Made by a program: the position numbers and the translations under genes. From positions 1 to 45,147 of the forward strand of contig JACRFY010000237.1 in NCBI GenBank assembly GCA_016212565.1: DNA of 45,147 nucleotides, read 5' to 3'. Numbering within the stretch: the first letter of the stretch is position 1; every line of letters begins with the position of its first letter. Positions 16,829 to 25,087 of the stretch are shown here, in pieces. The notes below the pieces were generated by a model. It saw only the letters and a program-made list of their open reading frames with translations, was not told where the DNA came from and searched no databases. The DNA is from Magnetospirillum sp. Lineage in GTDB: Bacteria; Pseudomonadota; Alphaproteobacteria; Rhodospirillales; Magnetospirillaceae.

Positions 16829-17869
16829 ATGGCCCGCATCATCATGGCCGACGACGGCATCGGCTTCGATGGCCGCACCCTCGACGAGCGGCCGCTGGGC
16901 GGCGCCGAGACCTCGTTCATCGAGATGGCCAACGCCCTGGCGCGGCGCGGCCACGAGGTGCTGGTGTGCAACAAGTGCGAGGGCGGGATCGTCCATCGCG
17001 GCGTCACCTGGCGGCCGCTCGCCCAAGGGGTGCCGGAGACCGCCGACCTCTACATCCCCAATCGCGGCGACAAGCTGCTGCGGCTGGTGCCGGGCGCCGG
17101 GCGGACCATCTTCTGGATCCACAACCCGGCCGGCTATCTGCTGAAGTGGCGCTACCAGTGGAAGCTGGCGCTGCGGCGGCCGGTGATCGTCTTCTCGGGG
17201 GCCAGCCATGCCGGCACCTATCCCGGCTGGGCCTTCGCCGGGGGGCGCGAGACGGTGCCCTACGGCCTCACCGACCTGTTCGTCCATGCCACCGAGCGCA
17301 AAACCGCACCGCCGCCGCGGGTGGTGTTCACCTCCAATCCGATGCGCTCGCTCGACTGGCTGCTCGATGTGTGGGAGCGGCGCATCCGCCCCGCGGTGCC
17401 CGCCGCCGAACTGCACGTCTTCGCCGGCACCGCCACCTATGGCGCCGCCGGGGCGGCCAAGGCCGGGCGCATGGGCCCGGTGCTGGAGCGCGCCGCCGCC
17501 ATGGCCCCCCTGGGGGTGATCCTGCGCGGCCCGGTGCCCAAGAGCCAGTTGGTCGGCGAACTGGCGGCGGCGCGGGCCCAGCTCTATCGCGGCGACATCG
17601 GCGAGACCTTCTGCTCGGCGGTGGCCGAAGCCCAGGCGATGGGCGTGCCGGGCGTGGTCGAGGACATCGCCTGCATGAAGGAGCGCATCCACGACGGCGA
17701 GACCGGCTTCGTGGTCAAGGGCGCCGACGCCTTCGCCGAAGCCGGCATCCGCCTCTTGAGCGACGACGCGCTGTGGCTGGACCAGCACCGCGCCTGCCTG
17801 ACGCGCCAGCGCGGCTGGGGCTGGGACCAGGCGGCGGCGGCGTTCGAGCGGATCGGCGGGATCGGGTAG
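16829..17869 (+). CDS. Glycosyltransferase, GT-B fold (family 1/4-like)
   Basis: This 346-residue GT-B glycosyltransferase has the N-terminal segment LGGAETSFIEMANALARRGHEVLV, typical of acceptor-domain starts. The C-terminal donor domain carries GETFCSAVAEAQAMGVPGVVED, which includes the E-x7-E pattern of family 4 enzymes. It follows the WaaE-like gene by four bases, with GGAG overlapping that stop, so the pair probably works together on LPS or another envelope glycan. Confidence 0.88.
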   Translation: MARIIMADDGIGFDGRTLDERPLGGAETSFIEMANALARRGHEVLVCNKCEGGIVHRGVTWRPLAQGVPETADLYIPNRGDKLLRLVPGAGRTIFWIHNPAGYLLKWRYQWKLALRRPVIVFSGASHAGTYPGWAFAGGRETVPYGLTDLFVHATERKTAPPPRVVFTSNPMRSLDWLLDVWERRIRPAVPAAELHVFAGTATYGAAGAAKAGRMGPVLERAAAMAPLGVILRGPVPKSQLVGELAAARAQLYRGDIGETFCSAVAEAQAMGVPGVVEDIACMKERIHDGETGFVVKGADAFAEAGIRLLSDDALWLDQHRACLTRQRGWGWDQAAAAFERIGGIG

Positions 17870-17957
17870 AGCAAAGCCCCCCATCGCCAAGGTCGAGGAT
17901 TGTCGGCGGTCGGTCGCATGTTTCCTTGGCCGGGGGCATCCCTTCAGGTGGGGGCCG

Positions 17958-18638
17958 TCACAGGCGCGGCCATGTGAACAAGACGAGGTCCAGCGCAGCA
18001 TGGGCGCCAACCGCCGGCCACAGCGACCCGGTCGAGCGCAGCGACAGCGCCAGCGGGATGGCGGTGAGCGCCGCCTCCGCCATCGATGCCGGTCCCAGGC
18101 CCCAATGGAACAGACCGAAGACGAGGGGCGACACCACCACCCACCCACGGGGAAAGCGGCGGCCGAAGATCAGGAACGGTGCCGCCCGTGCCACCAATTC
18201 TTCGCTCGCCGCCACCAAGGGGATGCCGATAACCGCATCGGCCAGGACCAGGGCCCGATCCTGGATGATCGGGTAATGGAACAGGCCATGGGCGGGAAGG
18301 AAACGACACACCTCGTAGGCAAGCATGCCGCAGGACAGGCAGGCCAGCGTCCATCCCGCCAAGCTGCGGATCGGAGGGATCGCCGCGAGCGGCCGCAAGG
18401 CCTGGCGCGAGACGAGGGGGGCCAGGACGGCGACAATGACCATTGCCCGTGACAGCCAATCGAAGCCGATCCACCACACGCCGTCGGCGACCAGGACCAG
18501 ATCGTTGAACAGGAACACGACGATGCCGAAGGCCATCGCCTTCCGGAGACCCGTCCTCATGTCATCCGCGAGGCCCGCCGATTGGATGCAGCTTTTGATT
18601 CTCAATTTCTTGCTGCCGTTCTCTTTCCCAGATGGCAT
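17958..18638 (-). CDS. CPBP-type intramembrane metalloprotease family protein
   Basis: This protein of about 226 residues has six or more hydrophobic segments and the CPBP/Abi (CAAX protease-like) motifs: an EE pair in ASEELVARA, FGLFHWG, and HAALDL near the C-terminus. The family includes type II CAAX proteases and bacteriocin-immunity-type proteins; the substrate here is unknown. The ATG at 18638 has GGAGG upstream; a later ATG at 18560 would shorten it to 200 residues, starting nearer the first membrane segment. It stands alone, convergent with the glycosyltransferases. Confidence 0.8.
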   Translation of the reverse strand: MPSGKENGSKKLRIKSCIQSAGLADDMRTGLRKAMAFGIVVFLFNDLVLVADGVWWIGFDWLSRAMVIVAVLAPLVSRQALRPLAAIPPIRSLAGWTLACLSCGMLAYEVCRFLPAHGLFHYPIIQDRALVLADAVIGIPLVAASEELVARAAPFLIFGRRFPRGWVVVSPLVFGLFHWGLGPASMAEAALTAIPLALSLRSTGSLWPAVGAHAALDLVLFTWPRL

Positions 18639-18765
18639 CAATATACCACCTCCACGGGCCACTAGAGAATGGAGGGCGACGCTCCTCTTCGGCCGGATCC
18701 GGGGCCGGCGCCGGTGTGGTGTCAGGTGCTGCCTCCCCCCCCCCCGGCATGGCCGCGCAGGGCAA
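18562..18765 (-). CDS. Possible small ORF overlapping the CPBP gene start
   Basis: A 67-codon frame on the minus strand runs through an 11-base G/C homopolymer, so its reading frame depends on that tract. The middle looks protein-like (FSSGPWRWYIDAIWERER). It overlaps the longer CPBP start and would end one base before the shorter one at 18560. No good ribosome site is visible. It may be a chance frame; it is kept only because the alternative CPBP start would leave it free. Confidence 0.2.
   Translation of the reverse strand: MPCAAMPGGGEAAPDTTPAPAPDPAEEERRPPFSSGPWRWYIDAIWERERQQEIENQKLHPIGGPRG
18735..18745 (+). repeat. Homopolymeric C tract (11 bases)
   Basis: Eleven consecutive C residues lie in the gap between the leftward CPBP-type gene and the rightward creA gene. 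Such tracts are prone to slipped-strand length change. Here it lies outside any confident coding frame, so any effect would be on promoter spacing or the doubtful small frame. Confidence 0.6.
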
Positions 18766-18902
18766 CGAACTCAGACTAACGAGAGGTTAATGCCGCGCCT
18801 TCTCGCCCCCATTGGCGCAACCACTAGTCGTCATGCTCGGCCTTGAGCCATTCCCTGTCCCCGGCCTATAGTGGCCGCACCGCCACCGTTGGGAGAGCTC
18901 GC

Positions 18903-19364
18903 GTGCGTCCGCTCATCATGCTGGCCTTGGCCGCCTTCGGGTTTGCCCTGCCGTTGCGCGCCGAGGAGATCGGCAGCGTCTCGACGGTGTTCAAAATGCT
19001 CGGCCCCAACGACAAGATCGTCGTCGAGGCCTTCGACGACCCCAAGGTCGACGGCGTCACCTGCTATCTGTCGCGGGCCAAGAAGGGCGGTGTCGCCGGC
19101 GGTCTGGGCGTGGCCGAGGACACCTCGGACGCTGCCATCGCCTGCCGCCAGGTGGGGCCGATCCGTTTCACCAAAGCGTTCAAGGAAGGCGAGGAGGTGT
19201 TCAAGAAGGATACCTCGCTGCTGTTCAAGACCCTGCAGGTGGTCCGTTTCCACGACAAGAAGCGCAACGTCCTGGTCTATCTGGTCTATTCGGATCGCAT
19301 CATCGAGGGCTCGCCGAAGAACTCGGTGTCGGTGGTGCCGGTCCCCGCCGGCCCGGGGGGGTGA
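18903..19364 (+). CDS. creA: CreA family periplasmic protein
   Basis: This 153-residue protein has a short secretion signal (hydrophobic [18 protein letters not shown], cleavage before EEIG). It then has the CreA pattern: a [22 protein letters not shown] start, [13 protein letters not shown], and CRQVGPI, with two cysteines that could pair. CreA is widespread in proteobacteria and its function is not established. The GTG at 18903 is chosen because GGGAG lies just upstream and the signal peptide begins there. The next gene follows by four bases. Confidence 0.92.
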   Translation: MRPLIMLALAAFGFALPLRAEEIGSVSTVFKMLGPNDKIVVEAFDDPKVDGVTCYLSRAKKGGVAGGLGVAEDTSDAAIACRQVGPIRFTKAFKEGEEVFKKDTSLLFKTLQVVRFHDKKRNVLVYLVYSDRIIEGSPKNSVSVVPVPAGPGG

Positions 19365-19368
19365 GGCC

Positions 19369-20988
19369 GTGGATCTGCCGGCCGACCAGCAATTGCTGTT
19401 TCGCGACCTGAGCGAGAAGATCGACCGCCAGGAGGGCGAGGAACCGCTGGCCCGGGTGGCCGGCGAGGTGCTGCGCTCGCTGCTGCGCCGCCAGGGCGAC
19501 GCCGAATTCCGCACCGCCATCCAGGACGCCCTGACCGAGGGCCTGGCCGGCCGCACCCTGGCGGAACAGAAGACCCTGTGCCGGCAGGTGGTGGTGCTGG
19601 TGATCCAGAAGCGTCCCGAGGTGGCGCTGGCCTGGCAGGCGCTGCATGGCAAGGCGGTGGAGCCGCCGCCGTTGCGCCGCGCCGCCGACGTCCTGCCGCC
19701 GCCCCCGCCCGAGCCGGAGGTCCCCGCGCCGCCGGTGCGTCCGCCGTGGGAGTTCGCCGCCGCGGAGGCGGCGGTGGCCGCACACCTGACGGCGGTGCTG
19801 CGCCGTCGGCTCGAAGTTTTCGCCCTGCCGCCGCAGGGGTTTCCCACCGCGGCCTATCGCCACGAACAGCCCTTCTTCCTGTTCGCCCCGGAATTCGTCG
19901 AGCTGGCGGCGAACCTGCTGACCGGCCCGCTGCTGACCATGTGCCGCGATCCGCTGGAACGCCGCCTCTACCGCGGCATGACGGCGGCGGTGATGGCCGA
20001 TTCCGAGCGGCTGGCCGGCTTTCTCGCCGGCAAGCGGTCGGATCTGACCGTGGTGCTGGGCGAGCGTCTGACCAAACTCGCCACCTTCCACCGCGCCGCC
20101 GAGGACAAGCTGGCGGCGGCCCGGCGCGACGATGCCGGGGGACCGGGGATCAAGGAGGTCGAGGTTCCGGTGACCCGGCCGCGGGTCATCCGCGTCCTCG
20201 GCGTCGCCTTCACCCTCGGCCAGCAGACCGAGATGCGCCGCAAGCGGATCAAGCTGCCCTCGGCGAACCAGATCGAGCCCGAGGAGATGGAGGCGCTGGA
20301 GCTGATCGCCGCGTGGCGCGACGAGTCCGCCCATGCCGGCATCGACCTGCCGTCGGCCTGCGACTTCCAGTTCCTGCGCACCCTGCTGGAATTCGAGGCC
20401 GGGCGCTTCAAGCAGGCGGTCGAGGACCTCACCCAACTGGCCGCCCAGGGCAGCACCAGCCGTCTCTACCTGCTCGAACGGGTCGGCGACATCGACCGCT
20501 CGTGGCCCAACACCCTGGCCGACGTGATGGTGCTGATGCTGTTCGCCCGCCTTGCCGATGGCGGCTTCGGCTTCCGTGCCCTCTACGACGTGTGCATGGG
20601 CAGTGCGTTGGATGCCGGGGCGCAAGGCCGCATGCGGCCGTTCATTCAGCGCGAGGTGGCGCGACGGCCGCGCGACCTGGCCTTCCAGTTGCGCGAGGCT
20701 CTGCGGCGACGGGCGGACGTCAAGACGGTCGAGGCGGCGACCCGGCTGCTGGTCGAGGCGTGGCAGGTGATGGCGCCGGCCCGCTTCCAGCACGAATTGG
20801 AGGCCGGCCTGACGGTGCTGGCCGCTTTCCCCATGGTCTTCAGCGGCGAACCCGACGAGGCGCCGCTGTGCCAGGTCGGCCATCTGCTTTACGAAGCCTT
20901 GGCGAAGAACGCCAAAGACGCCGAGATGATCGTTTCCCACGTGCTGCGCGTCTATGCCCCGGTAGTGGCGCGACGGGGCGGGAAATAG
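19369..20988 (+). CDS. Hypothetical 539-residue protein, proline-rich linker
   Basis: I do not recognise this protein. It starts at a GTG four bases after creA. Residues about 1-95 are helical and charged, about 100-125 form a proline-rich linker (LPPPPPEPEVPAPPVRPP), and the remaining roughly 410 residues are mainly helical, with no membrane segment, signal peptide or obvious catalytic motif. The C-terminal half has HEAT/TPR-like helical character (LLEFEAGRFKQAVEDL). Codon use fits the neighbours. Close linkage to creA suggests co-expression, but the products appear to sit in different compartments. Confidence 0.8.
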   Translation: MDLPADQQLLFRDLSEKIDRQEGEEPLARVAGEVLRSLLRRQGDAEFRTAIQDALTEGLAGRTLAEQKTLCRQVVVLVIQKRPEVALAWQALHGKAVEPPPLRRAADVLPPPPPEPEVPAPPVRPPWEFAAAEAAVAAHLTAVLRRRLEVFALPPQGFPTAAYRHEQPFFLFAPEFVELAANLLTGPLLTMCRDPLERRLYRGMTAAVMADSERLAGFLAGKRSDLTVVLGERLTKLATFHRAAEDKLAAARRDDAGGPGIKEVEVPVTRPRVIRVLGVAFTLGQQTEMRRKRIKLPSANQIEPEEMEALELIAAWRDESAHAGIDLPSACDFQFLRTLLEFEAGRFKQAVEDLTQLAAQGSTSRLYLLERVGDIDRSWPNTLADVMVLMLFARLADGGFGFRALYDVCMGSALDAGAQGRMRPFIQREVARRPRDLAFQLREALRRRADVKTVEAATRLLVEAWQVMAPARFQHELEAGLTVLAAFPMVFSGEPDEAPLCQVGHLLYEALAKNAKDAEMIVSHVLRVYAPVVARRGGK

Positions 20989-21108
20989 GGACCATTTTAC
21001 CGAATTTGCCGATTATACCCGATACGCATGGCTGAGGCGTCGCCGGCCGCTCTTATCCTTTGGCGGAAGTCACGCTAGAATGATCCTCGCCCTTTGAAGG
21101 AGGCTCTC

Positions 21109-21309
21109 ATGTCGCGCGACACCCAATTACGCCCGGCCTCGCCGCTGCCGCCGACATCCGCCGATGCCCCGGAACTGTTCCTGCTGGCGGCCAGTCTGGC
21201 CCGCGGCATGCCCGACGTCGCCGTCCACCTCACCACCGCGCCCGGCCACCGCGAGGACATGGTCCTCGACGGCCACGTGCTGGCCGAGGATGGGGTGGAG
21301 GTTTACTGA
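21109..21309 (+). CDS. Small hypothetical protein
   Basis: A 66-residue protein with a near-perfect ribosome site (AAGGAGG, five bases before the ATG). It has a proline-rich start (ASPLPPTSADAP), then a helix (LFLLAASLARG) and an acidic end. No family is recognised. It ends just before a strong hairpin and is convergent with mrp. Confidence 0.7.
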   Translation: MSRDTQLRPASPLPPTSADAPELFLLAASLARGMPDVAVHLTTAPGHREDMVLDGHVLAEDGVEVY

Positions 21310-21318
21310 GGGCCAAGA

Positions 21319-21345
21319 CCCCCTCGCCCGCAGAGGGCGAGGGGG
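21319..21345. terminator. Bidirectional hairpin terminator
   Basis: A perfect 11-bp stem (CCCCCTCGCCC / GGGCGAGGGGG) with a 5-base loop lies between two convergent genes, nine bases after one stop and sixteen before the other. No long T-run flanks it, but position and strength suit a shared transcript end. Confidence 0.7.
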
Positions 21346-21360
21346 TGGCCGGCGTTCTTT

Positions 21361-22479
21361 CTACTCGTAGCTGATCTTCGGGCCCTTGGGACCGGCTTGC
21401 AGGACCTGGACCTTCTCCCACACCTTGGCGGCGATGTCGCGATAGGCCTTGGCATGGGGCGAGGAGGGCTTGGAGACGACGATCGGTTCGCCGCGATCCG
21501 ACGTCTCGCGGATGGCGATGTCGAGCGGCACCTCGCCCAGGAAATCGCACGACAGCCGGGTGGCCTCGGCCTTGGCGCCGCCGTGGCCGAAGATATGGGC
21601 GTTGTCGCCGCACTTGGGGCAGATGTAGTAGCTCATGTTCTCGATGATGCCCAACACCGGCACGTCGACCTTGCGGAACATGTTGAGGCCCTTGCGGGCG
21701 TCGAGCAGGGCGATGTCTTGCGGCGTCGACACGATCACCGCGCCGGTCAGGCCCACGGTCTGGCTCATGGTCAACTGGGTGTCGCCGGTGCCGGGGGGCA
21801 TGTCGATCACCATCACGTCCAGCTCGCCCCAGTGGACATCGCGCAGCAATTGCTGCAACGCGCCCATCACCATCGGCCCGCGCCAGATGATCGGCGAATC
21901 CTCGGGAACCAGGAAGCCGATCGACATGCACTTGACGCCGTAATTCTCCATCGGCAGCAGCGACTGGCCGTCGGGGCTGACCGGGTCGCCGGTGATGCCC
22001 AGCATGCGCGGCATCGACGGGCCGTAGATGTCGGCATCGAACAGGCCGACCTTCAGGCCGAGCTGCGACAGCGCCAGGGCCAGGTTGGTGGCGGTGGTCG
22101 ACTTGCCGACGCCGCCCTTGCCCGAGGCGACGGCGATGACCGCCTTGACGTGGGGCAGCAGCGGCTTTTCCTCGCCCTGGGCGTGGCCGTGATGGGCATG
22201 GGCGGCCCCCTTGGGGCCGCCGTCGACGTTGCGCTCGGCGGTCAGGACGGCGGCGACGGTCAGCACGCCGGGGAGCTTGTGCACCGCCTCCTCGGCGGCC
22301 TTGCGCAGCGGTTCGAGATGGGGGCCGCGCTGGGGCTCGACATCGATGGCGAAGGCGACGTGGCCGTCCTTGACGGCGATTCCCGACACCATGCCCAGGC
22401 TGACGATGTCGGCCTTCTTGTCGGGATCGACGATATGCTTGAGGGCGTCGACAATCTGCTGCTCGGTCACCGCGGCCAT
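21361..22479 (-). CDS. apbC: Fe-S cluster carrier Mrp/ApbC
   Basis: This 372-residue P-loop NTPase delivers Fe-S clusters to client proteins. An N-terminal DUF59/MIP18-like domain (residues 1-90, VDPDKKADIVSLGMV) precedes a deviant Walker A (VASGKGGVGKSTTATNLA). Further on are DADIYGPSMPRML, MPPGTGDTQLT, and the cluster-binding CxxC in YYICPKCGD. A His-rich linker (AHAHHGHAQGE) joins the domains. The frame is open far upstream, but homology begins at the ATG at 22479, with CGGAG before it. It is divergent from hflK. Confidence 0.95.
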   Translation of the reverse strand: MAAVTEQQIVDALKHIVDPDKKADIVSLGMVSGIAVKDGHVAFAIDVEPQRGPHLEPLRKAAEEAVHKLPGVLTVAAVLTAERNVDGGPKGAAHAHHGHAQGEEKPLLPHVKAVIAVASGKGGVGKSTTATNLALALSQLGLKVGLFDADIYGPSMPRMLGITGDPVSPDGQSLLPMENYGVKCMSIGFLVPEDSPIIWRGPMVMGALQQLLRDVHWGELDVMVIDMPPGTGDTQLTMSQTVGLTGAVIVSTPQDIALLDARKGLNMFRKVDVPVLGIIENMSYYICPKCGDNAHIFGHGGAKAEATRLSCDFLGEVPLDIAIRETSDRGEPIVVSKPSSPHAKAYRDIAAKVWEKVQVLQAGPKGPKISYE

Positions 22480-22734
22480 GATGTACTCCGGAGTGGGTCG
22501 TAAGGGGGGAAGAGGACCATATCGGCGGGCGCGACCGCCTACAAGCATTGTCTGATATAGTGGGCCGCTACTCCGTTCGCCAGGGGCCCTTGCCCGTTTG
22601 CCTTGAAACGGTCTCCGTGTGCGCCATATGGGCGACAGCCGCACGGCCCCGCGTTGCGCGACCGGCGCGGCTGTCCTATAAGGCGAAGGCGGAGCGATAT
22701 CGATGCTCCGATCAGCAAGAGAAAGGGGCCTTTC

Positions 22735-23877
22735 ATGCCATGGAATCCTCAAGGGGGCGGTGGTGGTCCCTGGGGTGGCGGCGGTAGCGGCGGCGGCGGC
22801 GGTGGCCCATGGGGCCGCGGACCCGGCGGCGGCGGCGGCAATGCGCCCGGTCCCGATTTCGAGGAAATCATCCGTCGCGGCCAGGATCGCCTGCGCCGCG
22901 CCATGCCGCGCCAGAATTTTTCCGGCGGTCGCGGCCTTCTCGCGATCGCGGCGGTGGTGGTGGTGGGCTGGCTGCTGACCGGCGTCTACAAGGTCGATAC
23001 CGACGAGCAGGGCGTGGTGCTGCGCTTCGGCAAGTGGATCGACACCACCGAGCCGGGCCTGCACTACCGTCTGCCCTATCCGATCGATGCGGTGCTCAAG
23101 CCGAAGGTGACCAAGGTCAACCAGTTGCAGCTGGGCTATCGCGCCGCCGAAGGGCGGTTCGAGCGGGCCGGGGCGCGCAACGTGCCCGAGGAAAGCCGCA
23201 TGCTGACCGGCGACGAGAACATCGTCGAGGCCGATTTCACCGTGTTCTGGAAGATCAAGGACGCCGGGCAGTTCCTGTTCCACGTCCGCGACCCCGAAGG
23301 CACGGTCAAGGTGGCGGCGGAAAGCGCCATGCGCGAGGTGGTCGGCCGCAATCCCATCCAGTCGGCGCTGTCGGAGAAACGCCAGCAGATCGCCGATCAG
23401 GCGCGGGAGGAACTGCAACGGCTGCTCGACGCCTACGGCGCCGGCATCCTCGTCACCCAGGTGCAGTTGCAGAAGGTCGAGCCGCCGGCGGCGGTGATCG
23501 ACGCCTTCAACGACGTCCAGCGTGCCCGCGCCGACCAGGAGCGGGCCAGGAACGAGGCCGAGGCCTACCGCAACGACATCATCCCCCGTGCCCGCGGCGA
23601 TGCCGAGCGCCTGGTCCAGGAGGCCGAGGCCTATCGCGAACAGGTGCTCAACCTGGCCCAGGGCGAGGTGCAGCGCTTCCTCGCCCTCTACAACGCCTAT
23701 CGCCAGGCCGAGGACGTCACCATGCGCCGCATGTACCTCGAAACCATGGAAGAGATCCTCAAGAGCGCGCCCAAGGTGGTGGTCGATCCCTCGGCCAAGG
23801 GCGTCCAAGGGGTGGTGCCGTACATGGCGCTGCCGGAACTGAGGAAGCCGCAGGCCGGCAAGGGAGGCGGACAATGA
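22735..23877 (+). CDS. hflK: HflK, membrane protease regulator subunit
   Basis: HflK and HflC form a large SPFH-domain complex on the periplasmic face of the inner membrane that surrounds and restrains FtsH. The 380-residue protein begins with a glycine-rich cytoplasmic tail (residues 1-45). One membrane segment (LLAIAAVVVVGWLLTGVY, near 65-82) and the band-7/SPFH domain follow. DEQGVVLRFGKW and the ARADQERARNEAEAYRN coiled coil are typical. It overlaps hflC by 4 bp (ATGA). The ATG at 22735 opens the family N-terminus MPWNPQGG. Confidence 0.95.
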   Translation: MPWNPQGGGGGPWGGGGSGGGGGGPWGRGPGGGGGNAPGPDFEEIIRRGQDRLRRAMPRQNFSGGRGLLAIAAVVVVGWLLTGVYKVDTDEQGVVLRFGKWIDTTEPGLHYRLPYPIDAVLKPKVTKVNQLQLGYRAAEGRFERAGARNVPEESRMLTGDENIVEADFTVFWKIKDAGQFLFHVRDPEGTVKVAAESAMREVVGRNPIQSALSEKRQQIADQAREELQRLLDAYGAGILVTQVQLQKVEPPAAVIDAFNDVQRARADQERARNEAEAYRNDIIPRARGDAERLVQEAEAYREQVLNLAQGEVQRFLALYNAYRQAEDVTMRRMYLETMEEILKSAPKVVVDPSAKGVQGVVPYMALPELRKPQAGKGGGQ

Positions 23878-24746
23878 ACCGCGCAACGTTGACGCTTGCC
23901 GGGATCGCCGCCGTCGTGCTGCTGGTGCTGGCCAATTCGGTGCTGTTCGTGGTCGGTCAGGCCGAGCAGGCCATCGTCCTGCGCCTGGGCGCCCACCGGG
24001 CCACCATCAAGGAGCCCGGCCTGCACGCCAAGATGCCGTTCATCGAGGACGTCTATCGCTACGATCTGCGCCTGCTGTCGCTCGATCCGCTGGCCGAGCA
24101 GATCATCCTCAACGACAACAAGCGCATCGAGGTCGATACCTACACCCGCTACCGCATCGCCGATCCCCTGAAGTTCTTCCAGGCGCTGCGGACCGAGCGG
24201 CAGGCCAGCATCCAGCTCAACCAGATCGTTTCCTCGGCGTTGCGCCGGGTGCTGGGTCAGGCGATGCTGCCGCAGATCCTCTCCGACGAACGCGCCCGCA
24301 TCATGGAGGACATCCAGAAGGAGGTCGCCGAGCAGGCCCTGCAATACGGGGTCGCGGTGGTCGACGTGCGCATCCGCCGCGCCGATCTGCCGGAGGAGAC
24401 CAGCCAGTCGATCTACGACCGCATGAAGTCGGAGCGCGAGCGGCAGGCCAAGGAACTGCGTGCCCAGGGCTTCGAATGGAGCCAGCAGATCAAGGCCCGC
24501 GCCGACCGCGAGCGCACGGTGATTCTCGCCGAGGCGCAGAAGCAGGCCAACGTCGCCCGTGCCCAGGGCGATGTCGAATCGGCCAAGGTCTATAACGAGG
24601 CCTATGGCCGCGACGCCCGCTTCTACGACTTCTATCGGTCGCTGGAGGCCTATCGCAAGGCGCTGGGCGGCGGGGAGACCACCATGGTCCTGTCGCCGGA
24701 CAGCGATTTCTTCCGCTACTTCGGCAACGGCCCGGGACGGCGCTAG
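23874..24746 (+). CDS. hflC: HflC, membrane protease regulator subunit
   Basis: HflC is the partner of HflK in the FtsH-regulating SPFH complex. The 290-residue protein has an N-terminal signal anchor (AGIAAVVLLVLANSVLFVV), the band-7 domain (QAIVLRLGAHRATIKEPGLHAKMPF), and the family C-terminal pattern SERERQAKELRAQG with ending DSDFFRYFGNGPG. It overlaps hflK by ATGA and is followed by the DUF2065 gene within four bases. Confidence 0.95.
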   Translation: MNRATLTLAGIAAVVLLVLANSVLFVVGQAEQAIVLRLGAHRATIKEPGLHAKMPFIEDVYRYDLRLLSLDPLAEQIILNDNKRIEVDTYTRYRIADPLKFFQALRTERQASIQLNQIVSSALRRVLGQAMLPQILSDERARIMEDIQKEVAEQALQYGVAVVDVRIRRADLPEETSQSIYDRMKSERERQAKELRAQGFEWSQQIKARADRERTVILAEAQKQANVARAQGDVESAKVYNEAYGRDARFYDFYRSLEAYRKALGGGETTMVLSPDSDFFRYFGNGPGRR

Positions 24747-24749
24747 GGG

Positions 24750-24944
24750 GTGAGGGATTTCCTCACCGCGCTGGCCTTGGCATTGGCGATCGAGGGCGTG
24801 GCCTACGCCCTCTTTCCCGCCGGCATGCAGCGGATGATGGCGGCGGTGCAGGACCTGCCGCCATCGGCGTTGCGGGCGGCGGGGCTGGCCGCCGCCGCCG
24901 CCGGGGTGATGGGGGTGGCACTGGCCCGCGGCGGTCTTTCGTAA
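24750..24944 (+). CDS. DUF2065 family small membrane protein
   Basis: This 64-residue protein has two hydrophobic segments (FLTALALALAIEGVAYALF and LRAAGLAAAAAGVMGVALA) and the DUF2065 pattern around PAGMQRMMAAVQDLP. The family is commonly found after hflC in proteobacteria; its role is unknown, probably connected to the HflKC-FtsH membrane complex. It starts at a GTG four bases after the hflC stop. Confidence 0.9.
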   Translation: MRDFLTALALALAIEGVAYALFPAGMQRMMAAVQDLPPSALRAAGLAAAAAGVMGVALARGGLS

Positions 24945-25087
24945 AGCGGCGCGATTCGCTGACCATCGCGCGCCGATTTCGTGGGATGCTCGCACATTCC
25001 CTGCCGGCTTGACGCGCCGGGGGGAGGCAACCAAATCGAAGGGGCCGCTCCCTGCGGCACCGCTTCATAACAGAAGGGTTCGACTCC

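Noticed and set aside
22480-23886. N-terminal extension of the Mrp/ApbC frame to more than 800 residues
   Set aside because: The extension is antisense to hflK and has no homology. The real start is the ATG at 22479 with a ribosome site.
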